64,000 bases of DNA. Origin: Oscheius onirici. Lineage: Eukaryota > Nematoda > Chromadorea > Rhabditida > Rhabditidae. The stretch covers positions 1,376,398-1,440,397 of the forward strand of contig OW051469.1 in NCBI GenBank assembly GCA_932521025.1, given 5' to 3'. Positions within the stretch are counted from its first letter, which is position 1. The number at the start of each line of letters is the position of its first letter. The notes under the pieces are model-generated. The model searched no databases. It had not been told where the DNA came from and saw only the letters and a program-made list of their open reading frames with translations. The position numbers and the translations under genes were made by a program. This document shows, in pieces, positions 21,733-32,754 of this stretch.

Positions 21733-23519
21733 AAAAACTGTTTATCTTTATCTTTATACGTATCCTAACTCAAAAAATATATCTGTAGGAAAGAGACTTC
21801 TATTGTTGGGTCGTTGGGACATTCGTTATTTGCTTTCGACTCGGACTGTTGGATTTCAACATCGCTCTACTGAGACAGAATTGCTACCAAATCTCGTCTC
21901 GTCTTCTGCACTAGACGTTCTACTCTTCCCAAGAGGACGGAATCACAGCAGTTTTACTCTACCACCAGTCGTTGCAACAGCTGATCCCGATTCACCTAGC
22001 ACTGAAGAAGCTCGGATCGTACTCTTTATCTACGAACACGCCTGGGAACGCGTAGATCAACCCCCTCTCGACGACGCCCTGGACAAGCGCGAGAGGTACT
22101 GTTCCACTCTCCGAGGAATTTATAGCACCGCCATGGTCTGTCCGAAGAGCCGCTCTTGTCGAATATAGACTTGATACAGCGAATATACTTGTATAGTTGT
22201 GTCATCATCCAATTGCCAACCTTCTGAACTCTGTTCAGGACGGTCTTCTGGCTGTAGATGCAAAAGTTGGCCCAACTTTTGAACTTTTTTTTTTTCGGGG
22301 TCCATTCTTCGACAACTTTCATCCAGCTGTTTCCTTTCTCATTTGACACTTTCCAAGCCCAACCAAACAATCTTCTCTTGTGTACTTCTACGACGTCTTT
22401 CAGCTTTGTCCTGTTGCGGATTTCTTAATTTCTACATAAACTTCCTCTTACTCATCATTTTTTGACTTTCCTCGTATATTTTTTTTCTCTCCCTTCATTG
22501 TTATTGCAACACGTAATTCCCATAGACACATACCATCATCTTTTTCTTCCTTTTTAATCTTTCAGTCTTCTCGTGATTTATTCCAAGGAACACTATTTAT
22601 ATATCCAGGCTAGAGGTGTTGTCCACCTTTTTCACCATCTTGCGAACCGTTTGCGAATCTTGCATATGACCTTGCGCATCCATACGCAGCACTGTTTCAA
22701 AACAGTCCCCGTCGCTCTGTCTTTCTGTCTCTCACTCTATCTGACTGACTTTCTGTCACTCTGTCTTTCTGTCTCTTTGTCTCTCTGTTTCTCTCCCATG
22801 TTCGCATTCTCCCCCAATTCTGCACAGTCCTCCCGGCGCCACATTCTGAACAATGGCTGTCAGCCACGTTGGCATTGGTTTTTGCTTATCACTGCTTTTT
22901 CTTACAAGCTGCGAGACTGCTCTTACTTTCTGGGGTCTAAACAGCTGACCACTTGTTTTCACGTGTGGTCAGCTGTTGTTTGTTTCTTGTTTTCACATGT
23001 GGTCAGCGGGAGGGTCAACATCGATCGCCGTTGACCCCTTGGAAGCAGGCGCCCTCTCTCTTTGGAAGCCCTTTACACACACGTATGGCCCGGTTTTGGG
23101 ATTCATTTGTAAAGTCACACCTTTCGTGTCTCAGCAGAGATATCAAAACATCTTTCATCTTTTCCTTCCCATTTTCATGTTGTCTTTGAAGAAAGCCATT
23201 CAATGGCAAACGCATTGATCCGCCAGCTGTCCAGGCTGTCAATTATCCCCAGTGTGTTCTCTTGTCCGTTCCTCTTATTTTCCTTACAAATTTTGATTAA
23301 AAAAAGCGGTAAACTGCTTTTTGAATCAGTCAGGGGAAGTACGTAAAAAGGACAGGCGGACAGGCGGCAGATGCAGAGCATCTGCAAACAATTGAGCTCT
23401 CTATCTCTCTCGGTGGTCAATTATTACTTCCTTGCTCGCTTTGATTGAATTTGTTTAAAAAAAACGCAAAAAATTTATTTACAAACTTTTTTATAAGTTT
23501 TCAAAAGCAACAAATACAA
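21733..23519. other. Intergenic stretch, possible unrecognised coding fragment
   Basis: Holds the 3' end of P-glycoprotein 3 and the promoter of the SAMHD1-like gene. Between about 21890 and 22370 both strands keep open frames with fairly ordinary amino-acid composition (plus strand to 22168; minus strand 22026-22370), but I found no coherent splice-linked model and no family resemblance. A CTCTGTCTTTCTGTC-type simple repeat lies at 22715-22800. A small hairpin-forming duplication of gtggtcagc lies at about 22935-23010. Confidence 0.4.
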
Positions 23520-25755
23520 ATGTTGAGATTTCTAACACGACGCTTTTCTACTGTAAGTATTTTTTGACAGTGTTACAGTATCATTTGGTAGACAACATCA
23601 TCTAGGCCTTTGATGGCTTAAAATTGTTTTCCAACTTCCTAAATCAGCTGTTTTGCTCACTTTGATAACCCCTTCCCTGACCGCTGATAAGCTCCTTCTG
23701 TTACCGCAAATAGTCCATGGAGGGGCTGTCCCCGTTTTCGACTGTCCCTTTCATATCTTCTTCGTGGATCTGTTGAGATAAGAATCTTTTGTCAACTTCT
23801 TCTTTCCCTGGAATCAGTCTTTGGCGTTCCAGATGTCTCTGCAGGAGTGGCCTCAACTGCGCTCTCCGAGGACAATCGTCGATGTTGTCCATGGAAATAT
23901 TAATCTTTACCATCCTATTGATGTTCTCGTCGATACCAAGGTGAGAAAGCTTTCCGAACAAAGAAAATTTTCTATTTTAGGAGTTCCAAAGGCTGAGAGG
24001 TCTGAAACAACTTGGACTCACCGCATTGGTCTATCCTTCAGGAACCCATACTAGATTCAGTCATTCTCTTGGGTAGGTCCTTCTAGAACAACTAACTGTC
24101 ATCTTCAGAACTTATCATCTGGCCTTCAAACTAGTCGACCAACTCCGTCGGGTCAACCCAGACTGGAATATCGACAGTCAGGATCATCTCTGTGTGGCTG
24201 TCGCTGGCCTCCTTCATGACCTCGGTCACGGTCCCTTCTCACACCTATTTGATGGTGCTTTCAGAGAGGAAATGGGCAACAAAATGCCGAAGGTGGAAAC
24301 TTTCAAAGCTTGCCATATTCTTAATTTAGCACGAGGCCGTCTCTGTCAAGCTCATCAAACGTCTCTTTGACAATTCTAAAGTGAAGAAAGCCTTCGAACC
24401 GTATCTGGGATATGGTGGTCAACTGGATGTGAACGTACAGTTCATCTGCGAGCTGGTCTCTTCGAAACGATTTGTGAGTTTGTGTACCAGAGACAGAGAG
24501 GCAGAGATCAGACCTCATTTTGGATCAGAAAACTGATCTGAAGTTTTTACGCCAAAAACTTTGATTTGTAGGATACAGAAGGTCATTGGCTGCCTCTTGG
24601 AAGAAAACTCGAAAAGTCCTTTCTCTATGACGTCGTCTCAAATGACTGTGATTCGATCGACGTCGACAAATGGGACTATCTCTTGCGAGATTCCCTGAGT
24701 ACTGGCGTTGGCATCGGCTTCAACAAGCTCTCCGCTGATCGGCTCATTGAAAACGCCTGGATAGCTACTTCGGAAGAACGACCTGATCATCGTCGGATAG
24801 CCTGGTTCGGGAAGGTCGACACGACGCTGTCGGAAATCGGTCTGGGAAGGCAGCAGCTCCACGATAGACTCTATCAGCATAAAGTGGTTCGAGCAATCGA
24901 ATCACTGGTGGTACGGTCTTTCGAACTGGCTAGTCCTCATCTTTTGTTCCGTGGAGACGACGGTCAGCTCTATCCTCTCTCAAGAGTCACAGAAGATATG
25001 GGAGCCTTTTTGAAGACTAATGACAGTATCTACGAGAGAATCTTGAACTCTACTGAGCCGGAATTGTCCGAAGCAAGAAAACTCCTGGAAGCCATCGAAG
25101 ATCGCCAAATCCCACAAGAACTAGACTCTGAATCCTTCAGTCCCGTCAAAGCTGATTCGGTAAATTACTTGAAGATTTAACAAAACGAATCTTTAGCTGG
25201 CTAACTTGGACACTAACCCCTCTGACAGAAAGGTGGAGGTATGATAACCAGATTTAACTTCAATTAACCTCAGTTTCAGTTCATGGTAAAATCTGAATTG
25301 TTCCGTCGACTTCGTGAGCAGGACATTGAGGCAGAAGAGTCCGATATCATTTTAATTGTAGGTTAAAAATCACTCTGTCACTCCACTCTCCTTTTTCCAG
25401 ACTCGAATTCTTCACTGCGGCCTGGGCCGAACAAATCCAATGGAAAAAGTCCTGCTTGTAGACAAAAATCAAAATGCTCGGACCATTGCCAAGGAAAAGG
25501 TAGGAAGAATATTTTTGAAATCTATTAAAATTTCAGGTTCTTCTGAAATCAGCCGAGACGGCAGAAGTTCGCTGGCTCGGGCTGTATGTTCCTCGCGGAC
25601 ATCCCTCATCCTCATTGGATCAGATCAAGGACACATTTGATCAAATTCTCGTCAATTTTGGTCTTCGATCCACTTCAGTAAGTCCTTTATAACTCTCTGA
25701 TTTAACTCAGTTTCAGTTACGTTCATCCCCATCCAACAGTCAGTGTTCCCTCTAA
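23520..25755 (+). CDS. SAMHD1-like HD-domain dNTP triphosphohydrolase with presequence-like N-terminus
   Basis: Predicted to cleave dNTPs to deoxynucleoside and triphosphate. Exons: 23520-23552, 23818-23940, 23981-24072, 24109-24292, 24330-24473, 24572-25159, 25197-25232, 25274-25357, 25401-25499, 25537-25677, then a last exon from 25711 or 25717 to 25755. The HD core is clear: first metal His in [20 protein letters not shown], and Asp in [12 protein letters not shown]. The segment [15 protein letters not shown] keeps the Asp, Gln and Arg that bind activating nucleotide in human SAMHD1. Later segments ([20 protein letters not shown]) also match that protein. There is no SAM domain. The first exon encodes [11 protein letters not shown], basic and hydrophobic like a mitochondrial presequence; a second Met lies at 23833. 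Signal AATAAA at 25842. The gene converges on the deubiquitinase. The last exon frame is the least certain part. Confidence 0.92.
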
Positions 25756-25992
25756 CTTCCCCGGTCTTTTCAAAGCCTTAATACAAGGTACGAGTCCTCT
25801 TTCGACATATCATAATGTTATAAAAAAATTACTTAGGTACAAATAAAATCTTTATATGTTTGATGTGTAAATGGAAAGCTTGTGGCCGTGGAACGGCTCG
25901 ATAGAATCCCGTATAGACGCTACAGTTATCGACATGTAAGACTCGCAGCTCATAGGAAGACGGCACCAGATTCGATTTTGGAAGAAGGAAGA

Positions 25993-28900
25993 TCATGAGG
26001 AATGCCAATCAGTGTTGAAGATACTGTTGGCTTCTTCCAGGAGGCGCGAGATGGTCTCGGCCGAGTCCAACTCGTCGGAGAAGCCGAGTTCTACTCGCAG
26101 ACGTGACATCTGGAAAGTTTTGATAAAAATTCAAGTCTTTTCTCGTATTCTACTACTCTTTTTTTGCTCAGTCTGTTCCAAAATAATCGAGGAAGCTGTG
26201 GATAACCGACAGTAGAGACTACCGTACGCTCTCTCACAGCTCGTGATTTTTTTCGGATGAGCGGAATTATAGCAAACTTTGAGCCAAACAGTGGCATGAA
26301 AGCCCGGGAGATTTGAAGTCACCCAACAATGTTTTTGCGACTTTTTTAATGCAGTTATAGATTTTGCCAAATCTTCATCTTGTGTACTTCTCGTTACGCA
26401 AATTTGCGTACCAAAAATGCAGTATATATTCGAATAAAATGGCTTGCCCGCGAGTACGCAATATCGCGTCAAAAAAGTACGTAAGGTGAAGGTTTGGCAC
26501 GCGCTATTATCAAAAGTTCGTTCAGACATAAAAATTCATGGTAATTGACTCGCGCTTTTCTAACTTGCGAACAAAAGTCTTTTTATATCTGAGTCTCAAA
26601 AAATCAAGTGAAAAATAGAAAAAGAACTCACGTCTTTGATGTCAAATTCGACATTGGACACGAAAATGCCCTTTTGCGGATTACAATCGTAAGAAATGTT
26701 TGTTTCAGGCTTCAAAGAATCCATCAAGTGCTAGAATTTAAATTCTGTCATTTTATTACCGTAACCTACCTCGATTGCCGCATTTGCCGGTGAATTGTCG
26801 CTGATGAAGGCGCGGGACAAGTTCAGAACTGTCTCAATCTAGATTTTTTTGTTTTAGAATAGTTTTATTGAACTTACACTGTCTGTAATCGTCTGACAGA
26901 GTTTATCTCCCGCCTTTCCGTACTTTGCGATTCCGTTCAGCGTGGCACAGATCAGGTTAAAGTGATTGTACTCGGTGATAATATTGATGGTTGTGGGATT
27001 TGTGCGGGACTGCATAAGACAGTGCAGGATGTATCGCCAGAGTTTCTGAAAGAATCAAGTTCCAGAAAATTTGGAAATTTACCAAGAACGGGTAGATGAT
27101 GATAATTCGGAGCTGGTTCATTGGCATAACAACCTCATTCACGTCGATCGTCCTGTTGATCTGGCTCTGAAAAACTAATCGGTGAGCATTTTGAAAATCT
27201 GAACAGACCGCATAATTCTCCAGGTCCATTTTAAGCCAACTGTAAGTCTTCAAGACCATATGACCGGCGATGAGGGTCTTGAACCAGTCCACAAAGTAGT
27301 CGTTTAGACTAAAATTTTACAGTTTAAATGAAGTGAGTTAAACCCACGTATTTTCCTCAAACTTTTTCTGCTTCAATTGGAAACAGTCATGGAACGTGGA
27401 TCGTGCCATGCCGATGAGTTGCTTCAGGAGACAGTAGAGCGAGTGGAAGCGCTGGAAAGAAATTTTGCGAATGGAGAAACAGAGAGAAGGACGGACCACG
27501 GCGTGTTACGACAGTGCAAACGACGGCCCAACATTTTTTGCGCAGAGGAATCGGCGGAAAATTCAAAATTTGTTGATTTTTCACGTTCGATTACAAGCCT
27601 CCATTTCCATACAATTAATCCTCCTAGCTTTAATTTTTACTGAAAATGAAACAAAAGGGTATATTTTGCAATATTCTTTACACTAACAACAAAAATAACA
27701 ATTAGGATCAATCTTAATACACATCAAATTTTCGCTGATCAGGATGAATATGCTCAAGAAGTGGCTGGCTAGGCCTACGCGACGCATTGGACTCGAGAAG
27801 TGGCTGGTCAGACCAATCAAGGGGCAGAATGAACTCGAGACTGGGCTGATGAGGCTGCTTTTCTGTATTTTTTGCACTTTTTGCCCATTTGGAAGGATTC
27901 CAGGTCTTTTTTGTCGGTTATGAACAGCAAATTAACTGAAAAGGAACGAGAACGAGAAATACCAAGAGACATACAACATCAAATTCCCTCCTTTCTAGGT
28001 ATACGGTAATAATGGAGGCTGCCCGCCATTTTCAGCTCGTTTGAAAAAGTTGGGCCGCTGGGGACAGAAAGAGACTCACCTGAAAGAAGGAGCTGACTTC
28101 CCTCCAGCGCCTGTGCTCAATCTCAGAATTCCTCTTAGCGAATTCTTCTTCAGCAAGATTTTTGAGATCACTAAACTTGATTCAGTCAATCGCATAGCGC
28201 TAAAGTCTTACCAATAAGATGACAGGTTCAGAGCCTTGACAACAATGAGTCGGAACGTGAAGGCCGACATCCCCAGACCTGTCGAAAACCACCAGGTGAC
28301 AGGCTCACATCGATTGTCTTTCCGATTGTCCTCTGACGGGAAATGGAATTCTTCGTAGATTCCCTTGAAGATGTCCTGGTAGACGTCGTGACATTCAGTA
28401 TGGATAAGTTCTTTAAGCATGGTATTGATGTTCTCCTGGTAAATTGATGCGTACTTTCTGAACTGACAATTATTTTTCTCGTATAAAAGAGTCACCTCTT
28501 GATGATCAATTTGATTCTCATATGATTTAAGAGCTTCAGATTCTGGTCCCAGTCATTTTCTTCCGTCACATTTTCCTGACGGCACCATTTGGCGTGTTCC
28601 TGAGCTACTCGCGTAGATTCTTCGTATACTTCAATTGAAATGGGACTTGGAAAGACTGGCTCTCTTGGAGCTTCAAGCGGCCGCAATATACCCTCGTAAT
28701 TTCCATAGATTGTCTAGAAATTTGTCGTTTGAGAAAAAAAGTAGAAATCCAATTCACATAGTCAGCTTTCGGCAGGAATATCACCTCCGGATCAGGTTCG
28801 GGAGGAGGTGGTTCCAGTGACTCTTTGTACTTTTCTACATCCCGACAAAAGTCCATATTGCGAACTTCCACAAAGTCGCCCAAGTCAGAGGGGAGACTCT

Positions 28901-31900
28901 TGTGTCTCTCTTCGCAGGACTCTGCAAAAAAATCGAATTACACTCTAAGGTCTGTTCAAAAAAAGAGGAATACCGTATTTTAAGAATTCCTTTCCCCGCG
29001 AGACCAATTAGCCAGGCCGCGCATTCAAACAGTTTTTTTTCAATATTTTTTGAGCAAACATTCTACCTTTACGTCGTTTTTTATCGGTTTTATGTACCTT
29101 TTTGTTGTCATTTTTTATTTGGGTTCCTAAACATACGTCTAAAGGAAATATGGAGCCGAAAAAATGTTCACCTCGTGGTCTGATTACTAGATTACTGTTA
29201 ACGATGATGTACATTCCAAAAGGCAAACTTAATATAAAAAAAGGTGACAAAGAAAGTTACATAAAACTAGCAAAAATTGATGCCAAGGTCGATCATTTGA
29301 TCGACAAATACTGAAAAAATGCTGCTTGAATGCGCGGTTTGGCTAATGGGTCCCGCGGGGAAGGGAATTCTTAAACTACGGTATTCCTCTTTTTTTAGCA
29401 GACCTTAATCTCTGTTTTTCTGTCTCTCTGTCTACTTATTCAGCAAAACTCACCATTAGAGTCTGACAGAAGATTGCTACTGGAAGCCTTGACATAGCAA
29501 AGAGCATAAGCCGAAACTCCAGCTCTAATGCTTCCTTTGGCTTCACTTGCCACATGTTCCCAGCTCACCACCTCCACTCCACTGTCATTGAACTTTTTCC
29601 ACGCGTTCTGATCACATCGAACGTAGGTCCAATAATGACCGCGGTTGGCTTCTCCTTCATGAATGATAATCGAATGGAGGGTGTATTCTTCCTTCTGCAG
29701 TGGTTCCAAGTCAAAGAGACCGGCAAGACTCTCATTCAAAGCGTCCTTTTGCTGATGACACTGCCGCTTCTGGCTGGCTGCATCCTTACAGAGCGCGTTG
29801 AAAATGTTCAAGAACCCCTCAACTTCCTGTTTAGTCACAGTTAGATGAGGAGTTGGCAAGATACGGTCTGGACTTGGGACAGGAAGATTTTCGGAGCTGA
29901 CAAACATCTTCGCGGCGTTCATAACTTCCACGAGATCAGCTGTGCCGTTCGTCAGTGGAAATTTGTCGAATCTAAATACAAATACCGTATTTCTTCTAAT
30001 AGAAGCGCCCTGTACGCAATTACGTACGCATTTTTTTCGGGGTGAAGACATCATTTTTCAATTTATATTTTATTTTTCCTTGGTAGCTGAGATGTCTATC
30101 GGTATGGAAAAAATAGTCGGAAAATTGGGAAAAAATTTTATCAACCCGAAAAAATGTGTACGTAATTGCGTACAGGGGTGCTTCTATTAGAGCTTTTACG
30201 GTAAGTGAAAAAAACAGAGCTACTCACCCATTGCATCGAGCAGTACATTCAGCCAGTTCCTGTCGAAGAATTTCGCGTTGCAGATGGATGTTTTTGACTG
30301 TTTGGTAATTGCAGTGCATATAACGATCCATGTAGATGGTCTGCGGAATGCTCAGCTCTGTGTGAATTTTCGAAGTTCCCGCCTCTTTGTGGTAACAGAA
30401 GCGGTTGAGACTGACGAAGAAGACTTGTGGAAGACTGTCAAGATAAGTCTGAAAAGTTACAGTAATATGGAGACAGAGAGAGAGAGAGACAGACCTCATT
30501 CTTGTCGTCAGTGAAGTGATTCTCGATTGCGTCGTGAAGACTGGGCTTCTGGACATCACAAGTAATACTGGACATGTCAGTCAGAGTCGGTGCCTCGAAT
30601 TCCGGACTGCCAGAGTCTAAACCTGTCGTAAAACTAGTTCACATCAAAACATACCGGAAGCAACTCTTCGCTTGACCCGCATGTAGTGAAACAGTTCGCT
30701 GAAGGGACTCTCGTTCCAGACCGTTTCGTTCGCTGAAGCTTCGGTTCATTTTAAAATAAAAATCGGCTCTTACGCGGACATTTGGGAGGAGCAGTAGACC
30801 CGAAAAGATCTCCAACCTCCATACGATCCTCGTCTTGAATTCCGCTCGTAGACACATCCATTGCACTCGACTGGAAAGTAAGTAATAAAACTGAATGAAT
30901 GATTTTACCGATGAGATGTTGGGAAGTTCGACATCGAGAGGAGTCTGGTTCTGAGTATCGTAAGCCTGACGAAAAGCACGTGTAACAACGGCTATCACTC
31001 GATCTCTCATCTCACTGGCGTCCTAAAAGAAATTCTGTTTTCTGTCTCTCTGTCTAAAGAAAACTAACGTTCTGATGTCCCAGAAGAGGACTACCGTACT
31101 CGTCTTCCAATGCTTTCATGGCAATTGTCGGGTCAACTACTCTCTTATTACCAGCATCCAAAAGCGCAAAGAGTTTTCGCAACTCGATGAGAAATTTGGC
31201 CTCTGACGTCAGTTGCTTAAATTTCTTCGTAAAATTCAATATTATGCACTTACAGATTCATCACAAGTCGACCAGCCTTCGGGGAAATTATAATACAACA
31301 CTTCTCTGTATTTCGGAATATGGAACAGAACTTGGATGATGCAATTGAACCAGCACGTCTGTCCAACATTCCGAATTCCTACCGACATGTCTGTCCTCTT
31401 AAAGTCTTCCGGGTTGTCCGAGAGTATTGGCAGTCGCTGTGTCTGGGAACTCTGCAGAGACAGTTGGATGGCCCTAAAGATAATAACTTGAAGAAAAGGG
31501 AATGGGACAAACTGTTGCAGCTCGTTCTGTTCGCTTCCCGACTCTGTCATGGTAAAATCCGCCGAGCTCGAAGCAGCGCCTGGCATTCGATGCGGAGCCA
31601 GGGGTCCGGGAAATGTTGAGGCAGTTTCCAGACGGGGCATATTGTCAGTCTGGGTGGGGCGCTCAGCGCAGCCTTGGACCTACGATCATTATATTGAAAC
31701 CAAAAAAAAAGGAAAAATACCGGTTTAATTTCCTCAATTTCCATGATGGCACCTGATGTTAGCAAAGAATCCACAATTTCGCTGACAATGTCGTCCGATT
31801 TTTTCTGTCGATGAAATGGAATTTTCTGAATAAAAAGGTTTAAAAAAACCGACTAATTTCTTACCCTCAGTGCTTGAAGGATGCTAGCCTGTGGAGTTCC

Positions 31901-32365
31901 CGGCAAAATCTCTGTGACTTGAGCACAATAAGCCAACTCATTTTGTGTCGGAGCTGGTGCCTAGAGCGCATTTTTAATTATATAGTCTGTTCAGAAATAA
32001 ACTGGCGGGATTCTGTTTTTTTCGTGTCAGGACAGTGCTTTAAACTTAGGGAGCTGTTTTTTTTAGCATTTGTCAGTGTTTATCTGACGTCTAAAAGTAT
32101 AAACAACATCAAAAAAAAATCCCCGATGCAAAATGAGGATCACGAAAATTCAAAGGCTGTGTGGTTTGTCCCGACACGAACTACAGTTAATTTTCTTTCT
32201 CAACCGACGTTAGTTTGGAAAATGACTCACTCCAAAAGTGACGCGCTTCTTTCCGCCGTCGACTGACGGTGGCGGCGGAGATGAAACGTTCGGTGGCATC
32301 ATTTCCTCTTCAGATTTTGATTCCATGTTGTTCTGAGGCGTAGTCGACACTTCTATTATGGTCAT
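25993..32365 (-). CDS. USP25/28-type ubiquitin-specific protease, 22 exons, 1174 aa
   Basis: Cysteine deubiquitinase. Exons from the start: 32365-32231, 31960-31865, 31825-31721, 31679-31254, 31215-31069, 31022-30909, 30870-30774, 30732-30655, 30622-30495, 30448-30228, 29971-29454, 28921-28758, 28713-28496, 28457-28212, 28170-28080, 27451-27348, 27308-27209, 27166-27083, 27045-26878, 26838-26770, 26730-26632, 26109-25993; phases agree (3525 nt). Exon 2 encodes a UBA-like stretch (LPGTPQASILQALR), followed by UIM-like AIQLSLQ, the Cys box GIRNVGQTCWFNCIIQVLF, a middle match QTIYMDRYM, and the His box HEGEANRGHYWTYV with later SWEHV and SAYALCYV. This order is that of human USP25 and USP28. The helical C-terminal half (after about residue 700) is divergent but continuous in phase. 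Several introns contain MITEs. An acceptor-like TTTTCCAG precedes the ATG by two bases, suggesting trans-splicing. Confidence 0.9.
26363..26499. mobile_element. TTGCCAAATCTTCA-family foldback MITE, copy 1
   Basis: The ends TTGCCAAATCTTCATCTTG and AAGGTGAAGGTTTGGCA are imperfect inverses. The interior has acgcaaatttgcgtac and acgcaatatcgcgtc palindromic words. It is a sister of 54914-55063 in opposite orientation and lies in the last intron of the deubiquitinase gene (26110-26631). Confidence 0.75.
27452..28079. other. 628 bp intron of the deubiquitinase with a short tandem repeat
   Basis: No coding exon fits phase here. The segment about 27750-27845 carries an imperfect tandem repeat of a unit containing ctcgagaagtggctgg, seen two to three times. 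The remainder shows nothing I can classify. Confidence 0.5.
28948..29405. mobile_element. TA-flanked foldback element in the deubiquitinase gene
   Basis: About 458 bp. The left end AGGTCTGTTC and right end CAGACCT are inverse and flanked by TA on both sides, as for Tc1/mariner-type insertions. The arms continue with gaggaataccgtatttt, gaattcccttccccgcg and gccgcgcattcaa, each mirrored on the right. No transposase frame is visible: the 93-residue plus-strand frame inside has no family resemblance. Confidence 0.82.
29983..30203. mobile_element. TACCGTA-family palindromic MITE, copy 3
   Basis: The ends are TACCGTATTTCTTCTAATAG and CTATTAGAGCTTTTACGGTA. About 221 bp, it makes up most of the 256 bp intron 29972-30227 of the deubiquitinase. 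Its left end is about 11 bp from the splice acceptor, so the MITE terminus contributes to the acceptor context. Removing it would leave about 35 bp, close to the smallest introns seen here. Confidence 0.88.
31982..32215. repeat. Dispersed repeat in deubiquitinase intron 1
   Basis: Begins with agtctgttcaga, whose inverse tctgaacagact occurs at about 34488-34499. The two regions also share a tttaaacttagggagctg-type block. Probably two diverged members of one element family; boundaries are uncertain. Confidence 0.5.
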
Positions 32366-32754
32366 GGCTGGAAAAGTTGGTAAATTTCTGACTTTGGAAG
32401 CTTTTTAAAGCAGAAACAAGATGGGAATTGATTACCCGCTTTACGCTTTTCGAAAATGGCAGAAACGCTTCTGACTCATTGAAATCAGGTCGAGAATACG
32501 AAGCCATCTTCAGAAGAACCCTAGGTCACACATTTCGAGAAAAGCACAGATTGAAAAATGAGGTAAACAAGGGAAAAATGGTCCGAGGGCGGGCTTTGGC
32601 CCTTAGCCAGGTCGCAATAGTTCGTCGCGTGAGGGGAGAGGCTGCGTACGACATTTTTGTCAAGACGCAGCGCTTACAACAGCTAGAAGCCGCTTCTGAT
32701 CGCTCCCATTGATTTTTTGTTCAATCTCAAAACCACTTTGGAACCTTCCTCAAA
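32366..32754. promoter_or_regulatory. Divergent promoter region between the USP25/28-type gene and eIF3L
   Basis: 389 bp separate the two start codons, so both promoters must lie here, or in part within the candidate trans-spliced outron of the deubiquitinase (AG at 32368-32369). The side near eIF3L is relatively GC-rich. I see no TATA box and no coding exon. Confidence 0.55.

Noticed and set aside
21581-22168. 195-codon plus-strand frame overlapping the end of P-glycoprotein 3
   Set aside because: Its first third is an alternative frame of the transporter exon. The remainder has no start, homology or splice support.
22715-22800. CRISPR-like or functional tandem array in the CTCTGTC-rich stretch
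   Set aside because: It is simple-sequence DNA of a type scattered through introns on both strands here, without regular unit-spacer structure, and the host is a eukaryote.
28902-29183. 93-codon plus-strand frame inside the TA-flanked element, as possible transposase
   Set aside because: No DDE-type spacing or similarity, and it crosses the terminal repeat; likely chance.
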